A stretch of 64,000 nucleotides of DNA from VFKI01 sp964647825 (GTDB lineage: Bacteria; Pseudomonadota; Gammaproteobacteria; DSM-16500), in contig CAZYJL010000005.1 in assembly GCA_964647825.1 (NCBI GenBank), forward strand, positions 62,001-126,000, in the 5' to 3' direction. The position numbers and the translations under genes are program-made. Under the pieces are notes generated by a model that ran no database searches, was not told where the DNA came from, and worked only from the letters and a program-made list of their open reading frames with translations. Positions 62,678 to 64,000 of the stretch are shown here, piece by piece (the first letter of the stretch is position 1; each line of letters starts with the position of its first letter).

Positions 62678-64000
62678 ATGAAAAAAATGATATTCAGGAG
62701 CGCAGGTGCTAAGGAGAGAGAAGAGGAAAAGTTAACATTTCCGGTTTCGAATAAAGAAATTATTCGCCAAGCAAATTTTTCGCCACAATTCCTTTATGAT
62801 ACAGCGCATGTTGCACATTATCTAAAAGCCGCTATCTCTATTCGAATTGGTAACAAACCAAATGATAATAAAGGATTAGCGGTAACTTACAAACCAATCA
62901 CTCTTAAAACAAAAACAGCAAATGAACCCCCTTTGAAAGGTTATATTGCATGGGATCAAGATAAATTTGGCAGAGGAATAAATTGTACCATCACGCAAAG
63001 TGACTCCCCACCTTTTCGTAATGGCTTGCCTGCAAAACCAGATACCTATTTTATTGTGCAAAACAAAAGGGGGGAATGGGATATTTATTACAGTAATGGG
63101 GAAAGAGTGTACCTGCCGAAAAGCGATGAATTAGTTATAGAAAAATTACAACATGCCTTGCAATTCGAATCAAAGCCAGAAAATGTAATACGCGCTATTC
63201 GTTATTACAATTGTTATTTTGTTCACCACAATAAACCCATACCTGTCGAAGGATTTAAACCAATCCAATTAAAAATAAGTATCAATGATTTATTAGATGG
63301 TATTCATCAAGGTATTTATGAAGTGGAAGAAAATAAGGAAGGCTTGATTCAGTTTTGGAAAAAAAATTCTTTAAATGAATATTCTATTTTCAGCGTTAAC
63401 TTGCAGGAGCTATCTAACAAACAGTCTTTACCTGATTTTTCTATCCAATCTAACGAACACCTGCTTCTACAAAAAAAACCAGTGGCGATTAGCCAAGAGA
63501 CATGGGATATTTTAATTAAAAATGATGATCACTTGCTTGCTGTGAGCGAGTATTCAATTAACGACCGTGATAAAAATCCAAAGCCATTACTAATCGTTGG
63601 ACAAGAAGATCATAAAAATATACTACGCCCTGTTACAGGTGATGCAGATTTACTATGGATAGCGCCTTCTATTAACCTTCTTAAATTTGCACAATCTATA
63701 TCTTGGGGAAACGATAATAATTATTTAATCAATCAAGAGTACAATACATGCAACCCGAAAGAACTGGAAAAACTAATCCGACTTTACTTTGAAATTCGTG
63801 TCGCTCTAACAGGTCAATCGACAGCGCCAGAAGCTATTCTACAAAAAATTCAAAGTATCATCCTCAATGATAAAAAGGTCGCTGCACCTATCACAGATGA
63901 AATTCGCGAAACCGTCACCGCTATACCTCCCGCAGAAAAAGAAAGAATTACTCGCATTGCCAGCCAAACTGGAATTATCAGACCATTTGAATTTTTTCTT
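62678..64000 (+). CDS. Edema factor/CyaA/ExoY-like nucleotidyl cyclase toxin, 3' truncated
   Basis: The frame starts at 62678 and is open for 441 codons to the window edge. Residues 72-95 align with the anthrax edema factor active-site segment: K72 and K79 have the same seven-residue spacing as K346 and K353, and KGYIAWDQD follows at the same distance as AGYIPFDQD. Residues 317-331 (RPVTGDADLLWIAPS) match KPLTADYDLFALAPS, with D322 and D324 in place of the metal-binding D491 and D493. The stretch between these blocks is about 105 residues longer than in edema factor. The catalytic histidine block would lie past the edge. Such enzymes make cAMP or related products after activation by a host protein (calmodulin or actin). 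No signal peptide is seen. Activity and host delivery are inferred. Confidence 0.72.
   Translation, partial: MKKMIFRSAGAKEREEEKLTFPVSNKEIIRQANFSPQFLYDTAHVAHYLKAAISIRIGNKPNDNKGLAVTYKPITLKTKTANEPPLKGYIAWDQDKFGRGINCTITQSDSPPFRNGLPAKPDTYFIVQNKRGEWDIYYSNGERVYLPKSDELVIEKLQHALQFESKPENVIRAIRYYNCYFVHHNKPIPVEGFKPIQLKISINDLLDGIHQGIYEVEENKEGLIQFWKKNSLNEYSIFSVNLQELSNKQSLPDFSIQSNEHLLLQKKPVAISQETWDILIKNDDHLLAVSEYSINDRDKNPKPLLIVGQEDHKNILRPVTGDADLLWIAPSINLLKFAQSISWGNDNNYLINQEYNTCNPKELEKLIRLYFEIRVALTGQSTAPEAILQKIQSIILNDKKVAAPITDEIRETVTAIPPAEKERITRIASQTGIIRPFEFFL

Overview
The window is AT-rich, densely coding bacterial DNA. The gene families and gene orders are gammaproteobacterial: dacA-ybeD-lipB-lipA, rodZ-hisS-yfgM-bamB-der, rpsF-rpsR-(DUF2232)-rplI-dnaB-alr, minCDE, and aa3-type oxidase plus system I cytochrome c maturation genes. 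A secreted CD39-like NTPDase, a DedA/PAP2/LssY-like protein, a large ankyrin protein behind a PmrA-box-like site, and a predicted host-type nucleotidyl cyclase toxin suggest an intracellular or host-associated member of the Legionellales (Legionella/Coxiella relatives). This is inferred from reading the sequence; no database search was made.

Layout. 1-7402: cell wall and lipoate genes, a DedA-PAP2 membrane protein, the SohB protease and an NTPDase. 7471-7957: a decayed toxin-antitoxin pair. 7948-16523: a PAS-GGDEF cyclase and ffh (minus strand), then rodZ-hisS-yfgM-bamB-der, interrupted by a nested palindromic element and a second palindromic repeat. 16524-27911: accessory region with the ankyrin protein (50-residue tandem repeats), a DUF2062 protein, an amber-interrupted CoA-transferase, a secreted eight-repeat beta-propeller and two effector-like genes. 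27912-34488: a tightly coupled six-gene metabolic island (aldolase, alpha/beta hydrolase, dehydrogenase-CinA fusion, RraA-like, DUF6282-like, MFS exporter). A paralogous pair of unknown genes (26242-27570 and 34835-36148) flanks it.

36356-43816 is a long minus-strand housekeeping block: rpsF, rpsR, DUF2232, rplI, dnaB, alr, yajQ, minC, minD, minE. After tRNA-Met, 44516-52654 (minus) encodes cytochrome oxidase subunits II and I, its assembly factors (Cox11, SURF1, SCO, heme A synthase, heme O synthase) and small redox proteins. 52811-62222 (plus) encodes a four-heme cytochrome c, oxidase subunit III, two membrane proteins and the complete ccm set, with ccmA and ccmB fused. The two divergent blocks together build an aerobic terminal oxidase and attach heme to its c-type cytochrome partners. 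The window ends inside an open reading frame (from 62678) whose spaced catalytic residues match the anthrax edema factor / CyaA / ExoY cyclase family.

The most interesting items are this cyclase-toxin candidate, a GTAA-ended miniature transposable element family whose hairpin arms differ between copies but match within each copy, the metabolic island with its unusual fusion, and the ankyrin gene with its PmrA-like promoter.
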